Part shown: in pieces, positions 48,466-57,113 of the stretch
How the letters are laid out: every line of letters begins with the position of its first letter
Numbering within the stretch: position 1 is the first letter of the stretch
Origin: Methanobrevibacter thaueri
Lineage (GTDB): Archaea; Methanobacteriota; Methanobacteria; Methanobacteriales; Methanobacteriaceae
DNA length: 60,156 bases
Assembly (NCBI RefSeq): GCF_015062905.1
Contig: NZ_SUTK01000005.1
Location: 1 to 60,156 of the forward strand
Reading direction: 5' to 3'
Program-made: the position numbers and the translations under genes
The notes under the pieces: model-generated
What the model was told of the DNA's origin: nothing
Seen by the model: only the letters and a program-made list of their open reading frames with translations
Databases searched by the model: none

Positions 48466-50070
48466 ATGAAGGTTTTAATAATTACAGGTGAGTTGGCATA
48501 TCCATTGATAAAGGAAGTGGTCTCCGCTTCAAAGGAAGACATAATAGTGCACATTGCAGACAATACTCAGGTTGCTGCATTTCTAACTCCAAGACAAATT
48601 ATTAAAGAGGTAAAAACTTGTTTCAGCGATCAACTTGATGACATTGACATGATTCTGGTTCCGGGCCTGATAAAGAAAGGAACAAAGGAAATCACCAAGG
48701 AGCTTGGAATACCTACATTCAAGGGCTCAACCGATGGTGCCGACCTTGCAATGGTGCTGAATCTGATTGGAAGCATCGACCTGTCTGAAGACAAGCCTGC
48801 CGATAAGCTGATTGAAGAGGAAAAGCGAAAGGAGGCATTCAGGTTCATCGATGAGTTTGAAAACGATAAGGAAAATATTGAAAGGCTTCTCGAAAAACCA
48901 AATAACATTCTAATCAAGAACCTTCCTGTCGGTGAAGACTTCCCGATGAGGGTCCTGTCCGAAATCGCAAATGCGCCATTTTTATCAAAGGAGGCACTGA
49001 TCAACAAATGCCAATACTTTGTCGATTCAGGTGCGGACATGATTGACATTGGAATGGCTGCAGGTGAGGATTTCTCAGATAAGATTCCCGAGCTGATTGA
49101 AACCTTAAGGCCGATTGTCGGCGACAGGCCATTAAGCATAGATACGCTGAATCCCGATGAGATAAGGGTGGCTGCTGAAAACGGCATCGACTTTGTTTTG
49201 AGTCTTGATTTGGGAAACAACTCTGAGATTCAGGAAATCCTAAAGGAAAAGGACATTCCTGCAGTGCTGCTGCCAACCAATTTTTCACAGGGAAAATCCC
49301 CAAAATCCCCTGCCGAAAGGGTTGAGGCAATGCATCAATTGATTAAGGACACTGAAGGGCTTCGCTATGTTGCAGATTTGATTCTGGACCCTGTCAATAG
49401 TGCAAGCATTGTCGAATCAATCATTGCATGTCACGAATTCCACAAAACCAATCCTGCACCAATGTTTTTTGGTGTCGGCAATGTAACTGAGCTTATGGAT
49501 GCCGATTCAGGTGGTGTCAATGTGCTTCTGGCAGGAATAGGTATGGAATTGGGCGTGAGCATACTTTTCACTCCTGAAGAAAGTGGTAAAACAAGGGGAA
49601 GCGTTTATGAGCTTTCAACCGCTTCCAAGATGATGTTTCTTGCAAAGCACAGAAAATCAATCCCAAAGGATTTGGGAATTAACCTGGTTGCCTTCAAGGA
49701 TAAGCATAAAAGAAATGATATCATCCTGAATGAGCGCGAAGGCATTGAAGAGACAAGGCAAATCAAGCCTATGAAATTCGTAAGGGATAAGGCCGGCAGT
49801 TTCAAGATAAACGTTGATTATGGAACAACTGTGGGGTCAAGTAAGATTACCGCAACTCATTTTAAGAAAAACAAGCCCGATTTGGTAATTGTTGGCCATT
49901 CGGCAAAAGAGGTCTATGAAGAGATAATAACCAAAAATCTTGTAACAAGAATGGAGCATGCTGCCTATCTGGGTTCGGAACTTCAAAAGGCAGAAATAGC
50001 GATGATTACTGGAAAAGATTATGTTCAGGATTTTGAATTGTTCAAAAATCCTGATGAATTTAAAAAATAG
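48466..50070 (+). CDS. Dihydropteroate synthase-related protein, methanopterin-type
   Basis: The protein has 534 residues. An archaeal-specific N-terminal domain (MKVLIITGELAYPLIKEVV) precedes a TIM-barrel like dihydropteroate synthase (SGADMIDIGMAAGEDFSDK, then PLSIDTLNPDEIRVAAENG). A further C-terminal domain follows. In methanogens such DHPS-like proteins are suggested to act in tetrahydromethanopterin synthesis, because the true reaction uses a ribofuranosylaminobenzene. The ATG at 48466 is preferred over a TTG four codons earlier that overlaps the GGGAAG site. Confidence 0.75.
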   Translation: MKVLIITGELAYPLIKEVVSASKEDIIVHIADNTQVAAFLTPRQIIKEVKTCFSDQLDDIDMILVPGLIKKGTKEITKELGIPTFKGSTDGADLAMVLNLIGSIDLSEDKPADKLIEEEKRKEAFRFIDEFENDKENIERLLEKPNNILIKNLPVGEDFPMRVLSEIANAPFLSKEALINKCQYFVDSGADMIDIGMAAGEDFSDKIPELIETLRPIVGDRPLSIDTLNPDEIRVAAENGIDFVLSLDLGNNSEIQEILKEKDIPAVLLPTNFSQGKSPKSPAERVEAMHQLIKDTEGLRYVADLILDPVNSASIVESIIACHEFHKTNPAPMFFGVGNVTELMDADSGGVNVLLAGIGMELGVSILFTPEESGKTRGSVYELSTASKMMFLAKHRKSIPKDLGINLVAFKDKHKRNDIILNEREGIEETRQIKPMKFVRDKAGSFKINVDYGTTVGSSKITATHFKKNKPDLVIVGHSAKEVYEEIITKNLVTRMEHAAYLGSELQKAEIAMITGKDYVQDFELFKNPDEFKK

Positions 50071-50072
50071 TT

Positions 50073-50438
50073 CTAGTCAAAGTCTGTTGGATCGTATGTT
50101 CCTTCGGACTGTCCAGCCTGAGGTGTTGAACTAGCGTCACTAGTGTCCTGTGAACTGGCATCCTGTGAACTTGTGTCCTGGCCAGGATTGCTATTATCTT
50201 GCTGGTCATTGCTGGAACTTGATGTAGTTGGCTCTGCATTGGACACTGAAGATTGTGACTGGCTGTCAGTTGGAGCTGTAGGATTGGAATTGACGTTTGC
50301 GGTGTTGACATTTGAAGAATCAACCATCTGATTGTCCGGCTGTGTGGCAATTCCATTTGAGTTTATAAAGAAGAACACTCCAACAACGGCTATTATAATT
50401 ATTATCAATGCAATGATTATTGCATTACCGGATTCCAT
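50073..50438 (-). CDS. Anchored Ser/Asn/Gln/Asp-rich surface protein
   Basis: The protein has 121 residues from ATG 50438, which follows GGGAGGTAAAA; an upstream ATG at 50465 lacks a site. An N-terminal membrane helix (AIIIALIIIIIAVVGVFFFI) is followed by a low-complexity tail of Ser, Asn, Gln, Asp and Thr, ending in TYDPTDFD. The tail would lie outside the membrane. No function can be assigned. It is similar in composition, not in topology, to the 20299 protein. Confidence 0.65.
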   Translation of the reverse strand: MESGNAIIIALIIIIIAVVGVFFFINSNGIATQPDNQMVDSSNVNTANVNSNPTAPTDSQSQSSVSNAEPTTSSSSNDQQDNSNPGQDTSSQDASSQDTSDASSTPQAGQSEGTYDPTDFD

Positions 50439-50542
50439 ATTTTTACCTCCCTTAATTCTAATCATTTTAACTATTATAATAAAGTATAAATAAATTTATC
50501 GTTATAATTATTTTAGTAACAAAAATTTAGGAAGGTTAAAAG

Positions 50543-51397
50543 TTGCAAATTGAAAACATTAGTATTAAAGACATCGACAAGATGCTTTTGGAAGAAAGTT
50601 ATGTTTCTAACACTGAAATATCAACAACCCTTTATCTGTCATTCCTGCTCGGTAAGCCGATGCTTATTGAAGGGCCTCCGGGTGTTGGAAAAACAGAGCT
50701 TGCAAAGGTTATAGCAAAGGCGTTTGACAGGGATTTTTTCAGGATTCAATGTTATGAGGGAATCACTTTTGAACAGATTGTCGGCGAATGGAATTATCAA
50801 AAGCAGCTGCTTCACCTTGAAGCTGCAAGAAACGATTCAAACAATGTGGATGAAATCTTTGATGACGAATTTTTCATAAGGAGGTCTCTGCTCAATGCAT
50901 TCCTGAACGATAAGGATTCAGTCTTGCTGATAGATGAAATCGACAAGGCCGATGAAGAGGTAGAAAGCTTCCTGCTTCAGGCATTGGGAGAGCAGGAAAT
51001 CACAATCAACGATCTTGGAACATTCCAGTTAGAAAATGACCTGATCGTTATTCTTACTTCAAACTCACAAAGGTCACTTCTCGATGAGACAAAGGACAGA
51101 TGCCTTTTCTTATACATTCCATACCCGACTGTTGAAAGGGAAATCGAAATCGTCAAATCCAAACTGCCTGATGCCGATGATGAGACAGTCTCCTATGTGG
51201 TCAAACTCGTTCATCAGATAAGAAATCTCAATCTTATGAAAAAGCCTTCTGTAAGGGGTACCGTTGACTGGGTAAAGTCAGTCACAAATCTGGGAACCAA
51301 GGACATTGACAAGTCCCTTGAGGACAGTGTCGGCGTAGCCATCAAAACCGAAAGCGACAAGAAACGTGTCAAAAAGGATATTTTCGACAAGAGATAA
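50543..51397 (+). CDS. MoxR-family AAA+ ATPase
   Basis: The protein has 284 residues with Walker A GPPGVGKTE, Walker B VLLIDEIDKAD and sensor 1 VILTSN. MoxR ATPases act with VWA-domain proteins to assemble or activate metal enzymes and other complexes. A TTG start at 50543 has GGAAGG at a good distance. The VWA gene follows by one base, so the two form a functional pair. The client is not known; no metal-enzyme gene is adjacent. Confidence 0.9.
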   Translation: MQIENISIKDIDKMLLEESYVSNTEISTTLYLSFLLGKPMLIEGPPGVGKTELAKVIAKAFDRDFFRIQCYEGITFEQIVGEWNYQKQLLHLEAARNDSNNVDEIFDDEFFIRRSLLNAFLNDKDSVLLIDEIDKADEEVESFLLQALGEQEITINDLGTFQLENDLIVILTSNSQRSLLDETKDRCLFLYIPYPTVEREIEIVKSKLPDADDETVSYVVKLVHQIRNLNLMKKPSVRGTVDWVKSVTNLGTKDIDKSLEDSVGVAIKTESDKKRVKKDIFDKR

Positions 51398-51398
51398 C

Positions 51399-52556
51399 AT
51401 GATAAGAAAGATTGCAACACTATCAGCTGACTTGAGAAAGGAAGGGCTTCCGGTAAGTATCAGAAGCACACAGGCGGCCATGCAGATCTACAGCCAACTG
51501 GGTGAAACGGATAGGGACCTGCTTAAGACAGCTTTGCTTGCAATTTATGTCAAGGACAGATATGACATTCCTAAATTTTTAAAGGTTTTTGAAGAAGTAT
51601 TCGCATTGCCTGACCCTGAAAAGGAAATCAAGGAGGACCTTAACAAGAGCAAAGCATACAGAGGAACAGGTCCTAAATCAAATAAGTATATCATTAAAAA
51701 GCAGGATACAATTGGCAAGAGGATTCGAAAGGAAAAAGTCGACAATGAAAAGCTGAAGATGCTTTCAGGCCAGCCTCTGCTTGAGGAAGCAAAAAGGCTG
51801 GAGCGTGATGGGGAACTGATGAACAAGGATTTGACAAAGCTGAACAGGTTCGACCCAAGAATGCTTGAAATCTGTCAAAGGCTGGGAAAAAGAATCGCCA
51901 ACAAGCGTTCAAGAAGAAAGATTCAGGCCAACTCCCATAAGATTGACATGAGACGAACAATGAGGGCAAATCTGAAATATGGCGGCGTGCCGCTGGAGCT
52001 TGTAAAGGCAAAGCCAAGGCCCCATAAGAATGAACATTTATTCCTAAATGACATCAGCGGCTCATGCGAATGGATCAGCAGCTGGTTTTTCATGCTGATG
52101 TTTTCAGCCCAGACAGCCTTTAAAAGGTCCAGAACCTTCGAATTCGACAATAAGGTAATAGAGACAACAAAGGCATTGAAGGAAGAGTATCTCATCGATT
52201 CCTTTATCAAGGTCAAGGACATGAGGGTCAAGAACATGATGGTGCATGGGACTTCGGACATGTATTCCGCTTTCAAGCAGTTCCAGGAAAAGGCAAACAT
52301 CAACAATAAATCTTATGTAATCATTTTATCAGACTGCAGGGATTGGGCCGGCCCGAAAGTGAATAAGATTCCGGCAAGTGTGGAGCTTGTTGAGGAAATG
52401 GTAAGGGATGCCAAAAAGGTGGTCATCCTGAATCCCGAAGACAAGAACAAATGGGATATAGTGGACAGTTGCGTTTCACTGTATCGTGATGCGGGAGCGC
52501 ATGTATTTGAGGTCAACACCTTAAATCAGCTGGCGCGCTTTGTAGAACAGATGTAG
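51399..52556 (+). CDS. VWA-domain protein partner of MoxR (CoxE-like)
   Basis: The protein has 385 residues. The first 200 are helical and basic. The VWA domain follows with LFLNDISGSCEWISSWFFMLM, a MIDAS motif of the D-x-S-G-S form, here read NDISGSC, and threonine in MVHGTSDMY. Later, YVIILSDCRDWAG supplies the third acidic element. CoxE-like proteins bind metal and connect MoxR ATPase force to a client. The ATG at 51399 directly follows the moxR stop. tRNA thiolation genes follow, but a link to them is not obvious. Confidence 0.85.
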   Translation: MIRKIATLSADLRKEGLPVSIRSTQAAMQIYSQLGETDRDLLKTALLAIYVKDRYDIPKFLKVFEEVFALPDPEKEIKEDLNKSKAYRGTGPKSNKYIIKKQDTIGKRIRKEKVDNEKLKMLSGQPLLEEAKRLERDGELMNKDLTKLNRFDPRMLEICQRLGKRIANKRSRRKIQANSHKIDMRRTMRANLKYGGVPLELVKAKPRPHKNEHLFLNDISGSCEWISSWFFMLMFSAQTAFKRSRTFEFDNKVIETTKALKEEYLIDSFIKVKDMRVKNMMVHGTSDMYSAFKQFQEKANINNKSYVIILSDCRDWAGPKVNKIPASVELVEEMVRDAKKVVILNPEDKNKWDIVDSCVSLYRDAGAHVFEVNTLNQLARFVEQM

Positions 52557-52564
52557 GTAGTATT

Positions 52565-53482
52565 ATGCAATGCAGTAAATGTGGTAATCCTAAAGTTATT
52601 TATAAAAGAGAGCAATCAGGACAATTGTTGTGCAAGGATTGTTTCATAGAATCAATCGAAAAGAAAGTCATCAAAACCGTCAAGAAGGAAAAGCTCCTGG
52701 ACAAGGGAGACAAGGTTCTGGTGGCCCTTTCAGGAGGAAAGGACAGCGTCACAACATTGGAGATACTGAACTCATTTCGTGAAATGAATTTGATAGACCT
52801 CTGTGCGGTGACAGTAGATGAGGGAATTGCCAATTATCGCCAGGAGGGTGTCGACATTGCAAAAAGGCATGCCGAAAGATTAGGAATAGAGCATAAGGTA
52901 GTGTCCCTGAAGGAGGATTACGGGATAACCCTTGATGAGATCATGCAAAGGCCGAACCATAAGGGTTCATGCACATACTGTGGAGTGTTCAGAAGGACAA
53001 TTATAAATAAAGCCGCCCGTGAAATGGGAGCCACAAAAATAGCCACAGGACACAATCTTGATGATGAGGTCCAGGGCATCATGATGAACTATCTTGAGGG
53101 AAACACCGATAACCTGACAAAGCTAGGTGCAAAAACAGAATCAAAAGCTGAAGAGTTTACGGTTAAAATCAAGCCTTTAAGGGAAATTCCAGAACGTGAA
53201 ATCGGCATATATGTGGTTGCAAAGGAGCTTGAAGTCCACTTTGACAGCTGCCCATATGCAATGCAGTCATTCAGGGGCGAGGTTTCCGAGGTCATCAATC
53301 AGCTGGCCGAAAAGCACCCTACAATCAAGTACTCAACATTACGGGGATATGATAAGATCAAGGGCGTTCTAAAAAAGGAAATGCAGAAGGAGTATGCTCA
53401 TGGGAGATGCAAAAGATGTGGAGAGCCTTCAGCAAACGATTTATGTAAAGCCTGTTCATTTTTAGAAGAGTTAGGAGTATGA
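52565..53482 (+). CDS. ncsA: tRNA 2-thiolation protein NcsA/TtuA family (CTU1-like)
   Basis: The protein has 305 residues. An N-terminal zinc finger (CSKCGNPKVIY with CKDC) and a C-terminal zinc ribbon (CKRCGEPSANDLCKAC) flank a PP-loop ATPase, VLVALSGGKDSVTTLEIL. SCTYCGVFRR and later SCPY hold the Fe-S and catalytic cysteines. The enzyme adenylates and thiolates U34 or U54 of tRNA. The ubiquitin-like sulfur carrier it would need is encoded 4 bases downstream. Confidence 0.92.
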   Translation: MQCSKCGNPKVIYKREQSGQLLCKDCFIESIEKKVIKTVKKEKLLDKGDKVLVALSGGKDSVTTLEILNSFREMNLIDLCAVTVDEGIANYRQEGVDIAKRHAERLGIEHKVVSLKEDYGITLDEIMQRPNHKGSCTYCGVFRRTIINKAAREMGATKIATGHNLDDEVQGIMMNYLEGNTDNLTKLGAKTESKAEEFTVKIKPLREIPEREIGIYVVAKELEVHFDSCPYAMQSFRGEVSEVINQLAEKHPTIKYSTLRGYDKIKGVLKKEMQKEYAHGRCKRCGEPSANDLCKACSFLEELGV

Positions 53483-53486
53483 AAAT

Positions 53487-53690
53487 ATGGAATTCACATT
53501 GAAATATAAGGATTTAAACGAAAAAAGGCAAATACCTAATGAAGATTACACTATCAAAGATTTACTTGACGAGCTTGAACTTTCCGCCCAGACTGTTGTA
53601 TCCAAGCAGAACGGCGAACTGGTCATTGAGGATACAGTCATCGAGGAAGATGATGAAATCCAAATCGTCCAAATAATCTATGGGGGTTAA
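53487..53690 (+). CDS. MoaD/ThiS-like sulfur carrier protein
   Basis: This 67-residue beta-grasp protein ends in Tyr-Gly-Gly, the di-glycine needed for adenylation and thiocarboxylation. IVQIIYGG is the typical end of small archaeal modifier/sulfur carrier proteins (SAMP or TtuB type). It most likely supplies sulfur to the adjacent NcsA. The E1-like enzyme would be elsewhere (HcgE in this window is dedicated to another pathway). Confidence 0.88.
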   Translation: MEFTLKYKDLNEKRQIPNEDYTIKDLLDELELSAQTVVSKQNGELVIEDTVIEEDDEIQIVQIIYGG

Positions 53691-53692
53691 GC

Positions 53693-54553
53693 TTGAAGAT
53701 CAGTTATGAATGCGGGCCCTGCTTTTTAAGACAGGCTCGTGAAGCAATGGACCTGTCAACAGATGACGAAACTCTTAAGATGGAGATAATGGAAGATATC
53801 TTTAAGTTTTTAAGCAGCAACTTCAAATTGGATACCAATTCAAACGGCACAGGTTCTGCAATGCATAAGATGATAAAGGAAAAGACAGGCTGCAGGGATC
53901 CCTATCGCAAGGAAAAGATTGAGGGAAATGAAATTGCCTTGAAGTATCTGCCTGATGTCAAAAAGATACTTGAAGAGGACAGCAGTCTGGAAAATCATGT
54001 CAAGATAGCTATCATTGGTAACATTCTGGATTTCGGTGCATTCACTTTGGATGATGACATTGAAAGCGTAATCAAAACAGCCCTTAAAAAGGATTTGGCA
54101 GTAAAGGACATTGAAGAATTTGAAGAATCCCTGAAAACTCATGATAAGGTATTATATCTCGTGGACAATACCGGCGAAATTGTATTCGACAAACTACTTT
54201 TGGCAAAAATCAGGGAATACGGATTGAAGATTACAATAGCGGTCAAGTCAGAGCCTATCCTGAATGATGCATGCATGGAGGAGGCCCTGGATGCGGGATT
54301 GGATGAATATGGTGAAATCGTTGAGATAGGCTGCGGAACTGTCGGATATGTGGACAGCGAAATTTCAGACGAATTCAGGGAAATATTCGAAAGCCATGAT
54401 TTTGTAATCTCAAAGGGAATGGGAAATTATGAGGGATTGACCGAAATTGACCTGTCAGACAAGGACATCTATTTCTTATTATGCGCAAAATGCAATACAA
54501 TTTCCAAGGACATAGGCGTAAACCTGCATGACATGCTTCTATTTAAAAAATAA
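53693..54553 (+). CDS. DUF89/ARMT1-like metal-dependent phosphatase family protein
   Basis: The protein has 286 residues. It starts KISYECGPCFLRQAREAMDL with the paired CGPC cysteines of the archaeal branch. It contains VLYLVDNTGEIVFDKLLLAKI (metal-binding Asp and Asn) and ISKGMGNYEGLTEI. DUF89 proteins are damage-control phosphatases acting on reactive sugar phosphates in other organisms. The real substrate here is unknown. A TTG start has GGGGG ten bases before. Confidence 0.85.
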   Translation: MKISYECGPCFLRQAREAMDLSTDDETLKMEIMEDIFKFLSSNFKLDTNSNGTGSAMHKMIKEKTGCRDPYRKEKIEGNEIALKYLPDVKKILEEDSSLENHVKIAIIGNILDFGAFTLDDDIESVIKTALKKDLAVKDIEEFEESLKTHDKVLYLVDNTGEIVFDKLLLAKIREYGLKITIAVKSEPILNDACMEEALDAGLDEYGEIVEIGCGTVGYVDSEISDEFREIFESHDFVISKGMGNYEGLTEIDLSDKDIYFLLCAKCNTISKDIGVNLHDMLLFKK

Positions 54554-54564
54554 CCAGTGAGATT

Positions 54565-55308
54565 ATGATAATCGGTTTTATAGGTTTTGGAAAGGTTTCA
54601 CGAACTCTGGTTGAACTGCTCAAATCAGATGATATTAGTTTCATCACATCGGCCGAAAACCGCTCACCAAAAACAATGAGCAATATTGAAAAGTCAGGCA
54701 TTGAAGTCCTGGATACCTTTAAGGATGTGGCCTGCAGGTCTGATATTCTGATTTCAGCGACTTCGCCGAAAAATGCCTTGAGCGTTGCGGAAAGATATGG
54801 AAAATATGCAAAGGGAATCTATTTGGATTTGAACAACGTTTCTCCAGACACCGCATCTAAAATCAATGAAGCCGTTGACAATTTGGTGGATGGCGCCATC
54901 ATAGGCAAAATCGATTCCGGCAATCCGATTTTGTATCTTTCAGGTGAGGACGCTGCGGAATTGCTGTTTTTAAATGATTTTATTCAAACGGAAATAATCA
55001 GCGCCAATGTCGGTGATGCAAGCATGTTGAAGCTGCTCAGAAGCACATATACAAAAGCTTTGTCTGCACTTCTGATAGAATCTGCTGAAATCGCAAAAAG
55101 CAATGGTCTTGAAGATGAATTCTTTGAGATGCTCTCATTAACCGAAGGGGATGATTTCAAGGAGAAGTCATTGTCCAGAATAAACAATACCCTGAAAAGT
55201 TCCAAAAGAAAATCAGAGGAACTGGAAGAAATAATAAATTACTTTGATGAAAATGAGTTAATAATGGTCAGGGCGGCATTAGAAAAGCTCAGCCAATATC
55301 GACCTTAA
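54565..55308 (+). CDS. NAD(P)-dependent oxidoreductase (DUF1932-type, 3-hydroxyisobutyrate dehydrogenase-like)
   Basis: The protein has 247 residues with an N-terminal Rossmann motif, IIGFIGFGKVSRTLVELL. A C-terminal helical domain follows (VGDASMLKLLRSTYTKALSALLIESAEIAKSNG) that contains the conserved lysine. The substrate is not known. It is the last gene of the ncsA-carrier-DUF89 series (11 bases after DUF89), and its end overlaps the convergent 55289 gene by 20 bases. Confidence 0.8.
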   Translation: MIIGFIGFGKVSRTLVELLKSDDISFITSAENRSPKTMSNIEKSGIEVLDTFKDVACRSDILISATSPKNALSVAERYGKYAKGIYLDLNNVSPDTASKINEAVDNLVDGAIIGKIDSGNPILYLSGEDAAELLFLNDFIQTEIISANVGDASMLKLLRSTYTKALSALLIESAEIAKSNGLEDEFFEMLSLTEGDDFKEKSLSRINNTLKSSKRKSEELEEIINYFDENELIMVRAALEKLSQYRP

Positions 55309-56560
55309 CCTTAAATCCCTTTTTGGCTTTTTTTATACTTCCGCTAACCGGAATGAAATGGGAATCCATAATGTATCTTAAGTATGTGACTTCCAGGGCA
55401 GGCAATCTCAAATTTGTTTTTATTTTTTTGCCTTCGCTTTTGAACTGAACTGATATCTTTCCGTTCTTATCGACATACAGGTCAGTGTTTATGCCCTCTT
55501 TTGTGATTTTTGTTTCAAATTTGGTCAGATTCAGTCCGGCTTCAAGACTTGCCGGAGGAGTTTCGACGGCAATGTTTTCACTTCGAAACCTTTCGTTCGC
55601 ATCCCGTGCGCTTATTCCCTTTTCGCCTTCACATGCCACATACCATGCACGGTCGATAACCCTCTGCACCTTCTGATTGTCGGGAATCACGCCTTGGGAC
55701 TCATAGCTTTTCATCAGGTCCATGACTTCCTTTTTTGTAACTTCCATTTCAATGGCGCTGATTGCCAGACGTGTCATTACAGGCCCGTAATCAGATCTCC
55801 TGAACACTGCCCAGATTGATTCGGGATCCCTGTATACCCTTCTTTTGATGATTTCATTGATTGTATTTCCATTGAGGTAAGCTATCTTTTCAAGGTTTCC
55901 CCGTGAATAGGTGTTCATCCGTTTATAGATGTCCTTCCAGTTGCGCTCGCCAGGGGTTCTTCCCGCATCAATCTCCCTCTGAAGGATTTCAACGGTGGTC
56001 TTTGGAAGCAGTTTCCGCACCTGTTTGGTAATCATCATGTCGTTGTCAATTATGGACTGTCTTATCAGTCTTCCTGAGTATTTGTCCTTGTTGAACTCGT
56101 CGACAACATGGTAGTTGAGCTTTGAGCCTAAAAATTCGTTGATTGCATACCAGCGAATCTCGTTTCTGTTGGTATAGCTTTTGGGCATTCCGACAAAGTT
56201 GCCCTCATCGATGAACTTCTGAGCCTTTGACTTTATCTCATCGAGTGAAATGCTTGCGGAAGTGATGTAATCTGTCACTCCGTCATCAATCATCTGCTTA
56301 AGCCTTATCGGCACGCTGTATGATAATACCAGTCTGTGATGAAGTCCCTCAAATGCTTTGACGTCATCCGCCCCCAGAGCCAGTGCCATTTCGCGGCGGG
56401 CATCAAAATCAACAAAAAACGGAGCATGGTTTGCACTGAATCCCTTATTTAGATAGACGACAACCTTTTTGTCCAGCTCATCCCCCAGCTTGCGCGCTTC
56501 GCCAATCAGATGTTCATGGCCCTTATGCACAGGGTCGAAATCAGCACTAATCCCTATCAA
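55289..56560 (-). CDS. Nucleotidyltransferase-like protein (TmcAL/COG1323-related)
   Basis: The protein has about 423 residues. Its N-terminal nucleotidyltransferase fold has GISADFDPVHKGHEHLI (HIGH-type His-x-Gly-His) and later SGRLIRQSIID in place of the ISSTxxR motif. A helical middle and a beta-rich C-terminal domain follow. TmcAL, a bacterial relative, makes acetate-cytidine in tRNA-Met. This archaeal member may act on tRNA too, but that is a guess. I used TTG 56560, six bases after GGTG; starts at 56566-56572 overlap that site. Confidence 0.6.
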   Translation of the reverse strand: MIGISADFDPVHKGHEHLIGEARKLGDELDKKVVVYLNKGFSANHAPFFVDFDARREMALALGADDVKAFEGLHHRLVLSYSVPIRLKQMIDDGVTDYITSASISLDEIKSKAQKFIDEGNFVGMPKSYTNRNEIRWYAINEFLGSKLNYHVVDEFNKDKYSGRLIRQSIIDNDMMITKQVRKLLPKTTVEILQREIDAGRTPGERNWKDIYKRMNTYSRGNLEKIAYLNGNTINEIIKRRVYRDPESIWAVFRRSDYGPVMTRLAISAIEMEVTKKEVMDLMKSYESQGVIPDNQKVQRVIDRAWYVACEGEKGISARDANERFRSENIAVETPPASLEAGLNLTKFETKITKEGINTDLYVDKNGKISVQFKSEGKKIKTNLRLPALEVTYLRYIMDSHFIPVSGSIKKAKKGFKVKVDIG

Positions 56561-56593
56561 TGTCAACACCAAAAAAAGAAAGTTTTGGACGGC

Positions 56594-57076
56594 TTAACCA
56601 TCCATTAATCTTAAAATACCGCTTATCACTAACCATGCGCCAATCAATACGCCCAGAATGATAGGGTCTGCCACATAGGTTCCGATTACTATGTACAACA
56701 AGCCGAGAACAACTCCGGCTATTCCTATATAAAATCCGTATCTGGATTGGCGATTGTTGATTAGGGACACCAATCCAACAATAATCAGGGTTATTCCCGC
56801 AAGGTATAATGTGATTTGCGCTAAAAATCCTAATAGTCCGGCATTGAATATCAGACAAATGCTTAAGAATAAAAGTATCATTCCTAAAGCCAGGTCAAGT
56901 ATCGCTCCGGTTTTATTATAATCAATTATGGCCACTCCAACTACGAGCAGGTAAATTGATATCAGTAATATGGATAGGCCGATTAAATCCGCCACTCCAA
57001 TGATTCCCATAACAGGGAAGATGATAATGATTAATCCCAGTATCATAGCCAGTATGCTAATAAATTTACTTTTCAT
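56594..57076 (-). CDS. HdeD/DUF308-like small membrane protein
   Basis: The protein has 160 residues with six short hydrophobic helices rich in Ile, Leu and Gly (FISILAMILGLIIIIFPVMG; GIAGVVLGLLYIVIGTYVA). The duplicated three-helix pattern with small loops fits DUF308. Its role is unknown; some bacterial relatives are acid-stress proteins. The ATG follows GGAGGAAACA. It stands between two unrelated genes. Confidence 0.75.
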   Translation of the reverse strand: MKSKFISILAMILGLIIIIFPVMGIIGVADLIGLSILLISIYLLVVGVAIIDYNKTGAILDLALGMILLFLSICLIFNAGLLGFLAQITLYLAGITLIIVGLVSLINNRQSRYGFYIGIAGVVLGLLYIVIGTYVADPIILGVLIGAWLVISGILRLMDG

Positions 57077-57113
57077 TGTTTCCTCCTACTAATAATTAAT
57101 AGTTCAAAATATA

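Noticed and set aside
50060..50356. 98-residue minus-strand open frame
   Set aside because: It is a shadow of the low-complexity Ser/Asn/Gln-rich surface protein gene in another frame.
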